Shown: in pieces, positions 53,145-63,447 of the stretch
Numbering within the stretch: position 1 is the first letter of the stretch
Layout: each line of letters begins with the position of its first letter
NCBI GenBank assembly: GCA_017536405.1
Contig: JAFXHL010000052.1
Location: 25,849 to 89,848, forward strand
Direction: 5' to 3'
Length of the DNA: 64,000 nucleotides
Source: Oscillospiraceae bacterium
GTDB lineage: Bacteria > Bacillota > Clostridia > Oscillospirales > Ruminococcaceae
Notes under the pieces: model-generated
The model's database searches: none
Seen by the model: the letters and a program-made list of their open reading frames with translations, nothing else
What the model was told of the DNA's origin: nothing
Program-made: the position numbers and the translations under genes

Positions 53145-53284
53145 ATAATCAAGAATTATTATAACGCAGATTATTTCAGCCTTGATGATGTTATTTTTTT
53201 GGCTTTTTCTTTGTTGAAAATTCAATAGAAATTCCTGTTATGCTACCACAAGATTAAATATATATGAATTAATGGAGGAATAAG

Positions 53285-54010
53285 ATGATAATTTTACCTG
53301 CGATTGATATAAAAGACGGCAACTGCGTACGACTTTTCAAGGGTGATTTTTCAACTGTTGAAAAAGTAGCATCCGATTATCTTGAAACCGCAAAAGGGTT
53401 TGAAGATGCTGGCGCAAAGTGGATACATATGGTCGACCTCGATGGTGCAAAAGAAGGCAGACCTGTTAATACAAAAATATACACTGATGTTGCCGAAAAG
53501 ACAAACCTCAAAGTCGAACTTGGCGGAGGAATACGCAGTCTTGAAACTATAGATGAATATCTCAAAATGGGAATTACAAGAGTAATTCTTGGTTCTGTTG
53601 CACTTAAAAATCCTAAGCTTGTAAGCGATGCCGTTGAGAAATTCGGTAGCGAAAAGATTGTAGTCGGAATAGATGCTATGAATGAAATGGTTGCAACTGA
53701 AGGATGGCTCGAAAGTTCAAATGTCAATTATATTGATCTTGCAAACAAAATGATAGAAGTTGGTGTGAAGTATTTTATCTTTACAGACATTTCTAAAGAT
53801 GGAACACTCAGTGGTGTCAATGTCCAGCAGTTAAAAGCTCTTGCTGATGCAACCGAAGGCAGAGCGAATATTGTCGCAAGCGGTGGAGTTCATACAATGA
53901 ATGATATTATTGCTTGTAAGGAAATGGGACTTTACGGAACTATCTGCGGTAAATCGATTTATAAGGGTACTTTAAATCTTAAAGAAGCTATAGATTATGC
54001 TGAAAGGTGA
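53285..54010 (+). CDS. hisA: ProFAR isomerase
   Basis: HisA opens the ribose ring of ProFAR by an Amadori rearrangement. The 241-residue TIM barrel has the N-terminal ILPAIDIKDGNCVRLFKGDF with the catalytic Asp, the second catalytic Asp in FIFTDISKDGTL, and two phosphate-binding repeats (VELGGGIRS and IVASGGVHTM). HisA and HisF share this fold. GGAGGAATAAG precedes the start. Its end overlaps a weak upstream ATG of the next gene. Confidence 0.97.
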   Translation: MIILPAIDIKDGNCVRLFKGDFSTVEKVASDYLETAKGFEDAGAKWIHMVDLDGAKEGRPVNTKIYTDVAEKTNLKVELGGGIRSLETIDEYLKMGITRVILGSVALKNPKLVSDAVEKFGSEKIVVGIDAMNEMVATEGWLESSNVNYIDLANKMIEVGVKYFIFTDISKDGTLSGVNVQQLKALADATEGRANIVASGGVHTMNDIIACKEMGLYGTICGKSIYKGTLNLKEAIDYAER

Positions 54011-54017
54011 GATTGAT

Positions 54018-54521
54018 GTGGAACTCAGGCCATTTAACGATAGTGATTTTGATGTTATAAAAGATTGGATAACTGATCCACGCGAACATGCTATGTGGTG
54101 TGCGAATATCATACAATATCCGATAGATAAAGAAAATTTTTATTATGTAATGTCAGATATTGCTGATCGTTGCGGTGATAGTCCGTATGTAGTTACTTTG
54201 CCCGATGGAAGTCTGGTGGGATTTTTCTGTTATTCTGTAAATAAAGAAACAAATGAAGGTATGCTGAAATTTGTTATGATTGATCCTGAATTGCGTGGTA
54301 AAGGTTACGGAAAAGAAATGCTGAAAATTGCATTAGAATATGCTTTTTACGAAACGAAAGCAGATGCAGTTCAACTTAATGTTTTTTCTCAGAATACTGG
54401 TGCTGTTAAATGTTATAAAAGTATTGGATTTGTAGAACGAAAAACAGATTATTCAGCTTTTGGTTATAAAGATGAATTATGGGACCGATGTAATATGGTC
54501 ATAAAAACGGAGGTTAAATAA
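54018..54521 (+). CDS. GNAT-family N-acetyltransferase (GTG start)
   Basis: A 167-residue acetyltransferase placed between hisA and hisF. It begins [17 protein letters not shown] and carries the acetyl-CoA-binding motif A around [20 protein letters not shown], with the typical RGKGYG pattern, then motif [17 protein letters not shown] chose GTG 54018 because AAAGGTGAG ends seven bases before it; ATG 53997 lies in hisA before that site. The substrate is unknown. Its stop shares a base with the hisF start. It is one of two GNATs in the operon. Confidence 0.88.
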   Translation: MELRPFNDSDFDVIKDWITDPREHAMWCANIIQYPIDKENFYYVMSDIADRCGDSPYVVTLPDGSLVGFFCYSVNKETNEGMLKFVMIDPELRGKGYGKEMLKIALEYAFYETKADAVQLNVFSQNTGAVKCYKSIGFVERKTDYSAFGYKDELWDRCNMVIKTEVK

Positions 54522-55276
54522 TGCTTGCTAAAAGAATAATACCTTGTCTTGATGTTCGTGATGGAAAGGTAGTTAAAGGCGTTAATTTTGTAGGGATAAA
54601 AGAAGTCGGCGATCCCGTTGAATGTGCCGCTGAATATGATGCACAGGGCGCTGATGAAATTGTATTCCTTGATATAACTGCTACTCACGAAGGCAGAGGG
54701 ACTATGCTTGAAGTGGTAAGAAATACAGCAAAAAAGGTTTTTGTTCCTTTGACAGTGGGTGGGGGAATAAAAACTATCGATGATTTCAGGGAAACATTAA
54801 GAGCGGGTGCTGATAAGGTTTCTGTAAATTCATCCGCTGTAAGAAATCCCGAACTTATAAGAGAAGCGGCTGATATATTCGGCTCTCAGTGTGTTGTTGT
54901 TGCTATCGATGCTAAACGCAGAGAAGATGGCGGATTTACAGTTGTTGTAAATGGTGGAAGAATAGATATGGGGATTGATGCTGTAGAGTGGGCTAAAAAA
55001 GCTGAAGAACTTGGGGCAGGTGAGATACTCCTTACCTCTATGGATACAGACGGAGTTAAGAAAGGGTTTGACCTTGAACTTCTTAATGCTGTATGTTCTG
55101 TTGTTAAAATTCCTGTAATTGCGAGCGGTGGATGCGGTTCTCTTGAACATTTCTCTGAAGTGTTTGAAAAGACAAATGCATCAGCAGCACTTGCGGCATC
55201 ACTGTTCCATTTTAAAGAACTTACAGTAGGCGATGTTAAAAAACATTGTCGCGAAAAAGGAATTCCTGTAAGATAA
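54521..55276 (+). CDS. hisF: Imidazole glycerol phosphate synthase, cyclase subunit
   Basis: HisF uses ammonia from HisH to close the imidazole ring, giving IGP and AICAR. The 251-residue TIM barrel starts [19 protein letters not shown], with the catalytic Asp, and has the second Asp in [13 protein letters not shown] plus the two phosphate sites [12 protein letters not shown] and [21 protein letters not shown] precedes the start. It is separated from hisA by one GNAT gene. Confidence 0.98.
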   Translation: MLAKRIIPCLDVRDGKVVKGVNFVGIKEVGDPVECAAEYDAQGADEIVFLDITATHEGRGTMLEVVRNTAKKVFVPLTVGGGIKTIDDFRETLRAGADKVSVNSSAVRNPELIREAADIFGSQCVVVAIDAKRREDGGFTVVVNGGRIDMGIDAVEWAKKAEELGAGEILLTSMDTDGVKKGFDLELLNAVCSVVKIPVIASGGCGSLEHFSEVFEKTNASAALAASLFHFKELTVGDVKKHCREKGIPVR

Positions 55277-55292
55277 AATAGGGGTGAATGAT

Positions 55293-55700
55293 ATGGAGAA
55301 CATTATTTATAAAGATATCCACGATTTTTCAAAAGAAGAGTTGGAAGATTTGTTTCTTTCAGTTGAGTGGTCATCGGGGCATTATCCTGAGAAACTTGTT
55401 GTTGCTATGAAAAATTTTGAAACGGTTTATTCTGCATGGGATGGCGATAAGCTTATCGGAATGATCTGCGCTATGGATGACGGGATAATGACGGCTTATA
55501 TTCATTATCTTCTTGTAAATCCTGATTACCACGGAAATAAAATCGGCAGAACTCTTGTTGAAATGGCAAAAGAAAAATATTCCGATTATCTCCGCATAGT
55601 TCTTGTTGCATATAATGATGAACTTAATTTCTATGAAAATTGCGGATTTAAAAGAGAAGAAAAGTCTTCACCAATGTTTATAACTTCTTTGTGGACATAA
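55293..55700 (+). CDS. GNAT-family N-acetyltransferase, second copy
   Basis: A 135-residue acetyltransferase located between hisF and a cytidine deaminase-like gene. The acetyl-CoA motif is in LVNPDYHGNKIGRTLVEMAKEKY, and motif B in LNFYENCGFKREEKS. The N-terminal VEWSSGHYPEKLV is a pattern of the small YjcF/PA4866-like branch. ATG 55293 follows AGGGGTGA; an in-frame GTG at 55284 lies inside that site. It is not closely similar to the first GNAT at 54018. The target is unknown. Confidence 0.86.
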   Translation: MENIIYKDIHDFSKEELEDLFLSVEWSSGHYPEKLVVAMKNFETVYSAWDGDKLIGMICAMDDGIMTAYIHYLLVNPDYHGNKIGRTLVEMAKEKYSDYLRIVLVAYNDELNFYENCGFKREEKSSPMFITSLWT

Positions 55701-55709
55701 GGAGGTTTT

Positions 55710-56102
55710 ATGGACAACATATGGAAAGAAATGTATTCGGCAGCAAAATCTGTTTTGAAACCCGAACGGATTTCAGATTTTGTCACAGCAGGAGAAGTTT
55801 CTGCAGCTATTCTCAGTAAATCAGGAAAGATTTATACAGGAGTGTGCATTGATACTTGTTGTACGCTTGGAATTTGTGCTGAACGAAATGCTATATTTAA
55901 TATGATAACTAATGGTGAATATGAAATAGAAAAAGTTTTGTGCATACCTCCTGTCGAAGGAAAGGGTGCACCTTGCGGGGCATGTCGTGAACTTATGACA
56001 CAACTTATGCCTGAAAGTTATAAAAATATTGAAATAATGTTGGATTATAAATCAGGACAGGTTGTTACTCTTGGAGAGTTGACACCTGAATGGTGGATAT
56101 AA
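55710..56102 (+). CDS. Cytidine deaminase-like protein
   Basis: A 130-residue member of the cytidine deaminase fold. The zinc signature is complete: CAERNAI (Cys-Ala-Glu) and PCGACRE with two cysteines. The N-terminal [19 protein letters not shown] supports the cytidine/blasticidin-S deaminase group. Typical CDD has a slightly different substrate loop, so deoxycytidine, cytidine or a related base could be the substrate. GGAGGTTTT precedes the start. It is located between a GNAT gene and hisI, outside any pyrimidine context, which is unusual. Confidence 0.86.
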   Translation: MDNIWKEMYSAAKSVLKPERISDFVTAGEVSAAILSKSGKIYTGVCIDTCCTLGICAERNAIFNMITNGEYEIEKVLCIPPVEGKGAPCGACRELMTQLMPESYKNIEIMLDYKSGQVVTLGELTPEWWI

Positions 56103-56115
56103 AAAAGGAGATTTT

Positions 56116-56463
56116 ATGGTTAAGATTGATTTGAATGACCTTGATAAATTTTTTGAAAAAGGCGAGCTTATACCTGCTATTTGTTATGATATAAATACAA
56201 AAACAGTTCTTATGCTTGCTTATATGAACAAAGAAAGTCTTAAGAAGACGCTTGAAACGGGTTATACTTGGTTCTGGAGTCGTTCTCGTCAGGAATATTG
56301 GAACAAAGGTGCTACATCAGGGCATCTTCAGAAAGTTATTTCGATTTACGGAGATTGCGATAACGATACTTTACTTGTAAATGTTGAACAGACAGGTGTT
56401 GCCTGTCATACAGGTTCATATAGTTGCTTTTTCAATGAAATATATAATGAGGAGGAAAAATAA
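56116..56463 (+). CDS. hisI: Phosphoribosyl-AMP cyclohydrolase
   Basis: HisI opens the purine ring of PR-AMP, the third pathway step. The 115-residue protein has the family signatures [35 protein letters not shown] and the metal-binding cysteines in [14 protein letters not shown] and [10 protein letters not shown]. It is a stand-alone domain; the pyrophosphohydrolase activity is on the next gene, hisE, which begins one base after it. AAAAAAGGAGATTTT precedes the start. Confidence 0.97.
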   Translation: MVKIDLNDLDKFFEKGELIPAICYDINTKTVLMLAYMNKESLKKTLETGYTWFWSRSRQEYWNKGATSGHLQKVISIYGDCDNDTLLVNVEQTGVACHTGSYSCFFNEIYNEEEK

Positions 56464-56464
56464 A

Positions 56465-56803
56465 ATGACAGTTTATGAAGAAATTTTTGAGGTTATTAAA
56501 GAGAGAAAAAAACAGTTTGAAGATGGAACAGCTCAGGAAAACTCTTATACCTGCTATCTTTTTGAAAAGGGTGTTGATAAAATCTGCAAAAAGATAGGTG
56601 AAGAAGCTACAGAAACTGTTATTGCTGCAAAGAACAAAGATAATGACGAACTTAAAAATGAAATAAACGACCTTTTATATCACGTTATGGTGCTTTGCGC
56701 TAATCAGGGACTTGACTGGTCTGAAGTCGAAGAGGTTCTTAATGAAAGAAATGAGAAGATAGGAAACCTTAAAAAGTTCCACACAGTTGATAAGAATACA
56801 TAA
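56465..56803 (+). CDS. hisE: Phosphoribosyl-ATP diphosphatase
   Basis: HisE removes pyrophosphate from PR-ATP, the second pathway step. The 112-residue alpha-helical protein is of the MazG/HisE fold: SYTCYLFEKGVDKICKKIGEEATETVIAAKN, with the metal-binding EExxE pattern and later ELKNEINDLLYHVMVL. ATG 56465 follows GGAGGAAAAATAA; a longer frame runs back into hisI. It is the last his gene of the operon; no histidinol-phosphatase gene (hisN/hisK type) is present here. Confidence 0.97.
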   Translation: MTVYEEIFEVIKERKKQFEDGTAQENSYTCYLFEKGVDKICKKIGEEATETVIAAKNKDNDELKNEINDLLYHVMVLCANQGLDWSEVEEVLNERNEKIGNLKKFHTVDKNT

Positions 56804-56842
56804 TTTATTCTGTTATCTTAATTTTTATATGCACTAATATTG

Positions 56843-56898
56843 TCCTCCTTGAATACTATGTATTGAAGTTATTTAACTTTAATCTTTTACAAGGAGGA
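56843..56898 (+). promoter_or_regulatory. Stem that can mask the ribosome binding site of the Cys-rich gene
   Basis: TCCTCCTTG at 56843-56851 is the exact complement of CAAGGAGGA at 56890-56898, which contains the ribosome binding site of the next gene. The 38-base loop holds no strong stem. Pairing would hide the Shine-Dalgarno site. No riboswitch aptamer was recognised in the loop. Confidence 0.65.
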
Positions 56899-56905
56899 TA
56901 TTTTT

Positions 56906-57715
56906 ATGAGCAATACAAACTGTTCGGGCAACAACAATAATGCAGTATGCATAGAGGCACAGCGTATATACGATAGTTGCTGCGATAAGGAATGTATCCC
57001 CGATCTTGTTGTTTCTCTTGACAACAAGGCATGTTATGTCGATAGAAAATATACACTTGCAAAAACGAAATCTGTAAAGATTGACAATGTATGTATGTGT
57101 GTTGAAAGCGTTCCTTTCGATAAAGGATATTATTCTGTCGATATTACTTACACATTCGCACTTACAATCGATCTTTTTGAAGGTCCATGCACATTACCTA
57201 CAACTGTGACCGGTACTGCGGTTTATTCGAAGAAGGTAATTCTCTATGGTGGAACAGGAAATTCAAAGACATTCTGTAGTGAAGGATGCAATATTCTTAC
57301 AGATTGTAATAACAACTGTGATCTTCCTAAAGCTTGTGTTCAGATAGTTGACCCTATCGTTCTTGAAACTAAGCTTGTTCCACTTTGCTGTGGCCCATGG
57401 ACAGTTCCGCCTGTGCCACAGGATGAACCTCTCATCCAGCCTTGCTGTTGCGGAAGCAATAATGCATCTTCTGTAGGAAAATGTCTTCATGTTTCAATAG
57501 GACTTTTCTCAATAGTAAAACTTACAAGACAGGTTGCTATGCTTGTTCCTGTATATGACTTCTGTATTCCTCAGAAACATTGTTGCGGGGATTCAATAAA
57601 TCAGAATGCTTGTGATACATTCAATAAAATTGATTTTCCCACTGATGAATTTTTCCCTCCTGCACTTGATTGTTCAGGATGTACTACATGTGATTGTCTG
57701 GGAACAACTGAATAA
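56906..57715 (+). CDS. Cysteine-rich protein of unknown function (28 Cys)
   Basis: A 269-residue protein with 28 cysteines, spread from end to end as singles, pairs and one CCC triplet. The N-terminal part (EAQRIYDSCCDKECIPDLVV) recalls a family of uncharacterised clostridial proteins with a conserved 'R(V/I)YDSC' motif that may be linked to spores or cell surface; I cannot name it with confidence. Beta-rich segments follow (YYSVDITYTFALTIDLFEG, VSIGLFSIVKLTRQVAMLVP). There is no signal peptide or membrane segment. It has a strong AAGGAGG site that can be masked by an upstream complement and a terminator of its own, so it is an isolated unit between hisE and ligA. Confidence 0.85.
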   Translation: MSNTNCSGNNNNAVCIEAQRIYDSCCDKECIPDLVVSLDNKACYVDRKYTLAKTKSVKIDNVCMCVESVPFDKGYYSVDITYTFALTIDLFEGPCTLPTTVTGTAVYSKKVILYGGTGNSKTFCSEGCNILTDCNNNCDLPKACVQIVDPIVLETKLVPLCCGPWTVPPVPQDEPLIQPCCCGSNNASSVGKCLHVSIGLFSIVKLTRQVAMLVPVYDFCIPQKHCCGDSINQNACDTFNKIDFPTDEFFPPALDCSGCTTCDCLGTTE

Positions 57716-59812
<2,097 letters not shown>

Positions 59813-59827
59813 AGAAAGGTGAGTTAA

Positions 59828-60097
59828 ATGGATATTGATATCAAGTATATTGCAAAACTTTCTCGTATCAGTATTAATCCTGAGGATGAAGCAAAGTTTG
59901 AAAAGAATATGCAGGAAATTGTTGATATGGTAAACGGAATGCCAGAAATCAGTGATGAACTTATTCTTGATAAGAATAATGCTATGACTTTAAGAGAAGA
60001 TGTTGCGGAAACAGGCAAATTCACAAGAGAAGAGCTTATGAAAAATGCTCCTGAGGTTCAGGCAGGCTGTCTGCTTGTTCCGAAGACAGTAGAGTAA
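59828..60097 (+). CDS. gatC: Aspartyl/glutamyl-tRNA amidotransferase subunit C
   Basis: GatC holds GatA and GatB together in the complex that converts Glu-tRNA-Gln to Gln-tRNA-Gln. The 89-residue protein has the family start DIDIKYIAKLSRISINPEDEA and the end VQAGCLLVPKTVE. AAAGGTGAGTTAA precedes the start. It begins 15 bases after ligA and is followed 12 bases on by gatA, in the standard gatCAB order. The indirect route suggests that the organism may lack glutaminyl-tRNA synthetase. Confidence 0.95.
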   Translation: MDIDIKYIAKLSRISINPEDEAKFEKNMQEIVDMVNGMPEISDELILDKNNAMTLREDVAETGKFTREELMKNAPEVQAGCLLVPKTVE

Positions 60098-60109
60098 GGA
60101 GGAATAGAG

Positions 60110-61570
60110 ATGGAATTGTTTGAAAGAACAGCGTCCGAACTTTCTTCCATGCTTAGAAATAAGGAATGTAGTTCGGTTGAAATTACAGAATCTGTTTATA
60201 ACAGAATAGAAAAAGTAGAAGACAAGGTTAATTCTTATATTACACTTTGTAAAGATTCTGCTATTGAAAAGGCAAAAGAAGTGGATAATGCCATTGCTGA
60301 AGGGAAAGATTTATCGGCACTTGCAGGTATTCCTATTGCTGTAAAGGATAATATTTCTACAAAGGGAATAAAAACAACCTGTGCATCTAAAATGCTCGAA
60401 AATTATATTCCGCCTTTTAACGCAACTGTTGTTGATAAAATCAATGCAGCAGATATGGTTATAACAGGTAAAGTTAATATGGATGAGTTTGCTATGGGAT
60501 CTTCAACCGAAAACTCATATTTCAAGAAAACTCGCAATCCTCATGATACAGACAGAGTTCCTGGTGGTTCATCGGGCGGATCTGCTGCTGCAGTTGCGGC
60601 AGGGGAAGCTATTGTATCACTTGGCTCGGATACAGGCGGATCTATTCGTCAGCCTTCATCTTATTGTGGTGTTATAGGTCTCAAACCTACATACAGTAGC
60701 GTTTCGCGCTATGGCCTTGTCGCTTTTGCATCATCACTCGATCAGATTGGACCTATCGGTCGTTCGGTAGAAGATGTTGCTATGCTTTACTCTGCTATTT
60801 GCGGTGGAGACAAGATGGATGCTACTTCAAAGATGAGAGAATATCCTGATTTTAAGGCAAATCTTTCTTCAGATGTCAGTGGACTTAAAATCGGTATTCC
60901 TGCGGAATATTATGGCGAAGGAATAGATGATTCCGTTAAAACTGCAGTTATGAATGCAGTCAGGGAACTTGAAAAGAATGGTGCGATTGTAAAGGATATT
61001 TCATTACCAAGTACAGAGTATGCTATAAAGGCATATTACATTATTTCATCTGCTGAAGCATCATCAAACCTTGCACGTTTTGATGGCGTTAAATATGGAT
61101 TCAGAGCAAAAGATTACACCACTCTTGTTGATATGTATGAAAAGACAAGAAGCGAAGGTTTTGGTGATGAAGTAAAGCGCAGAATTATGCTTGGTACATT
61201 TGTTCTTTCAAGCGGATATTATGATGCTTACTATAAGAAAGCGAAACTTTTGCAGCAGAAAATTAAGCAGGAATTCAATGATACATTCAATGATGTTGAT
61301 GTTATTATTACACCTACTGCACCTGCAAAGGCATTCGAAATTGGTGAAAACTCTGATAATCCTCTTAAGATGTATGCTGCCGATGTGTGTACAGTTCCTG
61401 TGAATATCGCAGGACTTCCAGGACTTAATGTTCCTTGTGGTTCGGATAATGGTATGCCTATAGGCCTTCAGATTATCGGTAAAGAATTCAGCGAACAGAA
61501 ACTTTTCAATACAGCATATGCTTATGAAAAAACAATGGGTAATCTTTGTAAGATACCTTCACTTGATTGA
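60110..61570 (+). CDS. gatA: Aspartyl/glutamyl-tRNA amidotransferase subunit A
   Basis: GatA is the amidase that frees ammonia from glutamine for GatB. The 486-residue protein has the amidase signature with the catalytic Ser-cisSer-Lys triad: Lys79 in GIPIAVKDNIS and the serines in GGSSGGSAAAVAAGEA followed by GSDTGGSIRQPSSYCG. The C-terminal PGLNVPCGSDNGMPIGLQIIG is typical. GTAAGGAGGAATAGAG precedes the start. It lies between gatC and gatB. Confidence 0.98.
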   Translation: MELFERTASELSSMLRNKECSSVEITESVYNRIEKVEDKVNSYITLCKDSAIEKAKEVDNAIAEGKDLSALAGIPIAVKDNISTKGIKTTCASKMLENYIPPFNATVVDKINAADMVITGKVNMDEFAMGSSTENSYFKKTRNPHDTDRVPGGSSGGSAAAVAAGEAIVSLGSDTGGSIRQPSSYCGVIGLKPTYSSVSRYGLVAFASSLDQIGPIGRSVEDVAMLYSAICGGDKMDATSKMREYPDFKANLSSDVSGLKIGIPAEYYGEGIDDSVKTAVMNAVRELEKNGAIVKDISLPSTEYAIKAYYIISSAEASSNLARFDGVKYGFRAKDYTTLVDMYEKTRSEGFGDEVKRRIMLGTFVLSSGYYDAYYKKAKLLQQKIKQEFNDTFNDVDVIITPTAPAKAFEIGENSDNPLKMYAADVCTVPVNIAGLPGLNVPCGSDNGMPIGLQIIGKEFSEQKLFNTAYAYEKTMGNLCKIPSLD

Positions 61571-61587
61571 AAGGGGAGTGAATTTTG

Positions 61588-63024
61588 ATGAATAATAACT
61601 ATGAAATGGTTGTAGGACTTGAAGTTCACGCCGAACTCAATACTGCATCAAAAATTTATTGCAGTTGTAAAAACGCATTCGGTCTTGAGGTAAATTCACA
61701 GGTTTGTCCTATTTGTATGGGTATGCCCGGAACATTACCTACATTTAATGAAAAGGTAGTAGAATATGCAATAAAGATGGGACACGCACTCAACTGTAAA
61801 ATAAATTCAGTTTGTAAGCAGGACAGAAAAAACTATTTCTATCCTGACCTTCCTAAAGCATATCAGATTTCTCAGGCAGAAGTTCCTCTTTGCGAAAATG
61901 GTCATCTTGATATAATGGTTGACGGAAAAACAAAAACTATCGGGGTAACCCGCATTCATATTGAAGAAGACGCAGGTAAACTTCTTCATGATGATAGTTT
62001 TTCAGGTTCTCTTGTAGACCTTAACCGTTGTGGAGTTCCTCTTATAGAAATTGTTTCAGAACCAGATATCAGAAGCGTTGCTGAAGCTAAGGCTTATCTT
62101 GAAACAATACGTTCTATTCTTCAGTATATCAATATTTCTGACTGTAAAATGCAGGAAGGTTCTATCCGTTGTGACGTAAACGTATCTGTTCATAAGATAG
62201 GAGAACCTTTCGGAACACGTTGTGAAATGAAGAATGTAAATAGTTTCAGTGCTGCTATCAGAGGAATTGAATTTGAAGCAAATCGTCAGATTGAAGTTCT
62301 TGAAAACGGCGGAGTTATCGAACAGGAAACACGTCGTTGGGATGATGCAAAGGGTGAAAGCATCCTTATGCGTACAAAGGAAAATGCTAATGACTATCGT
62401 TATTTCCCAGAACCTGACCTTTTGACAATTGTTGTTGATGAGGAAAAAATAGCGGAACTCAAAAATTCACTTCCCGAACTTCCTAATGCTAAACTCAGAA
62501 GATATGTTGATGAATTCGGCATTTCACAGAATGATGGTGCACTTATCGCTGAATCTGTTGAAAAGGCGAAGCTTTTTGATGATTCGGTTGCACTTAAAAA
62601 GGGAACACCTAAAGGAATTATCAAATGGATTTTGGGAGATATTTCAAAATATATCAACGAAACAGGAAAATCTATTTCTGATATGAAGATAACTCCCGAA
62701 AGACTTGCTGAACTTGTAGGAACTATCGAAAGCGGTCAGATTTCAAATGCATCAGGAAAGATAGTTTTTGAAACAATGCTTGCAGAAGATAAGGATGTTT
62801 CTGAAATTATAAAAGAAAAGAATCTTTCACAGAATTCTAATACTGATGAACTTGAAGCGCTTGCAAGAGATGTTCTTTCACAGAACGAAAAATCTGTTAC
62901 AGATTATAAGGGTGGAAAAACTAATGCTCTTGGGTTCCTTGTTGGTCAGTGTATGAAAGCTTCAAAAGGACAGGCAAACCCCGGAATGATGAGAGATATA
63001 GTTATAAAACTTCTTTCAGAGTAA
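61588..63024 (+). CDS. gatB: Aspartyl/glutamyl-tRNA amidotransferase subunit B
   Basis: GatB phosphorylates Glu-tRNA-Gln and receives the ammonia from GatA. The 478-residue protein starts YEMVVGLEVHAELNT and has the zinc-site cysteines (CSCKNAFG...VCPICMGMPG), FYPDLPKAYQISQ, RIHIEEDAGKL and the C-terminal YqeY-like tRNA-binding domain ending NPGMMRDIVIKLLSE. ATG 61588 follows AGGGGAGTGAATTTTG; a TTG three bases earlier is in frame but less well placed. It ends the operon before a bidirectional terminator. Confidence 0.98.
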   Translation: MNNNYEMVVGLEVHAELNTASKIYCSCKNAFGLEVNSQVCPICMGMPGTLPTFNEKVVEYAIKMGHALNCKINSVCKQDRKNYFYPDLPKAYQISQAEVPLCENGHLDIMVDGKTKTIGVTRIHIEEDAGKLLHDDSFSGSLVDLNRCGVPLIEIVSEPDIRSVAEAKAYLETIRSILQYINISDCKMQEGSIRCDVNVSVHKIGEPFGTRCEMKNVNSFSAAIRGIEFEANRQIEVLENGGVIEQETRRWDDAKGESILMRTKENANDYRYFPEPDLLTIVVDEEKIAELKNSLPELPNAKLRRYVDEFGISQNDGALIAESVEKAKLFDDSVALKKGTPKGIIKWILGDISKYINETGKSISDMKITPERLAELVGTIESGQISNASGKIVFETMLAEDKDVSEIIKEKNLSQNSNTDELEALARDVLSQNEKSVTDYKGGKTNALGFLVGQCMKASKGQANPGMMRDIVIKLLSE

Positions 63025-63025
63025 A

Positions 63026-63070
63026 TAATTAAAGCCTCAGTAGATTTATTTTCTGCTGAGGCTTTAATTA
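63026..63070. terminator. Bidirectional terminator between convergent genes
   Basis: TAATTAAAGCCTCAG pairs perfectly with CTGAGGCTTTAATTA around a 15-base loop. The T-rich ends on both strands let it serve gatB on the + strand and the minus-strand membrane protein gene, whose stop codon (63064-63066) lies within the stem. Confidence 0.9.
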
Positions 63071-63444
63071 TATTTGTTTACAAAATAGACTATAAGCGGA
63101 AGGAATACGGCAAAAGATAACAAAAGACTTATCGCTGAAAGCACAATTCCCCATATGGCAAGTTTTTTTCTTTCGGCATTATGCTTGATTGCTTTTATAC
63201 CACAAAATATAGAATATATCGGAAGATAAATCTGAAAGCAATAAGGAATAGCCAGGCTTATTATTCCGGTGATGAAAGAAGTTACAGAATTTTTGGAACT
63301 TGTCAGTTCTTCTTCTTTCTCATATTCAAGATACATTTCGTGATACCATTCATCTTCACCGTTATCGTATGTGTCTTTTATAAAAGTTTCAGGCGGGTTT
63401 GATTCAACTCCGCCTGATTCTTTGCTGAAAATAAATTTGTCCAT
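63064..63444 (-). CDS. Small DUF4190-like membrane protein
   Basis: A 126-residue protein with an acidic N-terminal half (KDTYDNGEDEWYHEMYLEYEKEEEL) and two hydrophobic segments (FITGIISLAIPYCFQIYLPI and LAIWGIVLSAISLLLSFAVF) joined by a basic loop KAIKHNAERKKL. The FxGIKAIKHNAERKKLAIWGIVLS region matches the DUF4190 pattern of two-helix membrane proteins of unknown role. The ATG is complementary to 63442-63444, three bases after the stop of the preceding minus-strand gene, so it is likely coupled to it. Confidence 0.75.
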   Translation of the reverse strand: MDKFIFSKESGGVESNPPETFIKDTYDNGEDEWYHEMYLEYEKEEELTSSKNSVTSFITGIISLAIPYCFQIYLPIYSIFCGIKAIKHNAERKKLAIWGIVLSAISLLLSFAVFLPLIVYFVNKYN

Positions 63445-63447
63445 TGA

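Noticed and set aside
53145..53284. A further small gene in the gap before hisA
   Set aside because: No open frame with a ribosome binding site was found in the 140 bases, apart from the site used by hisA.
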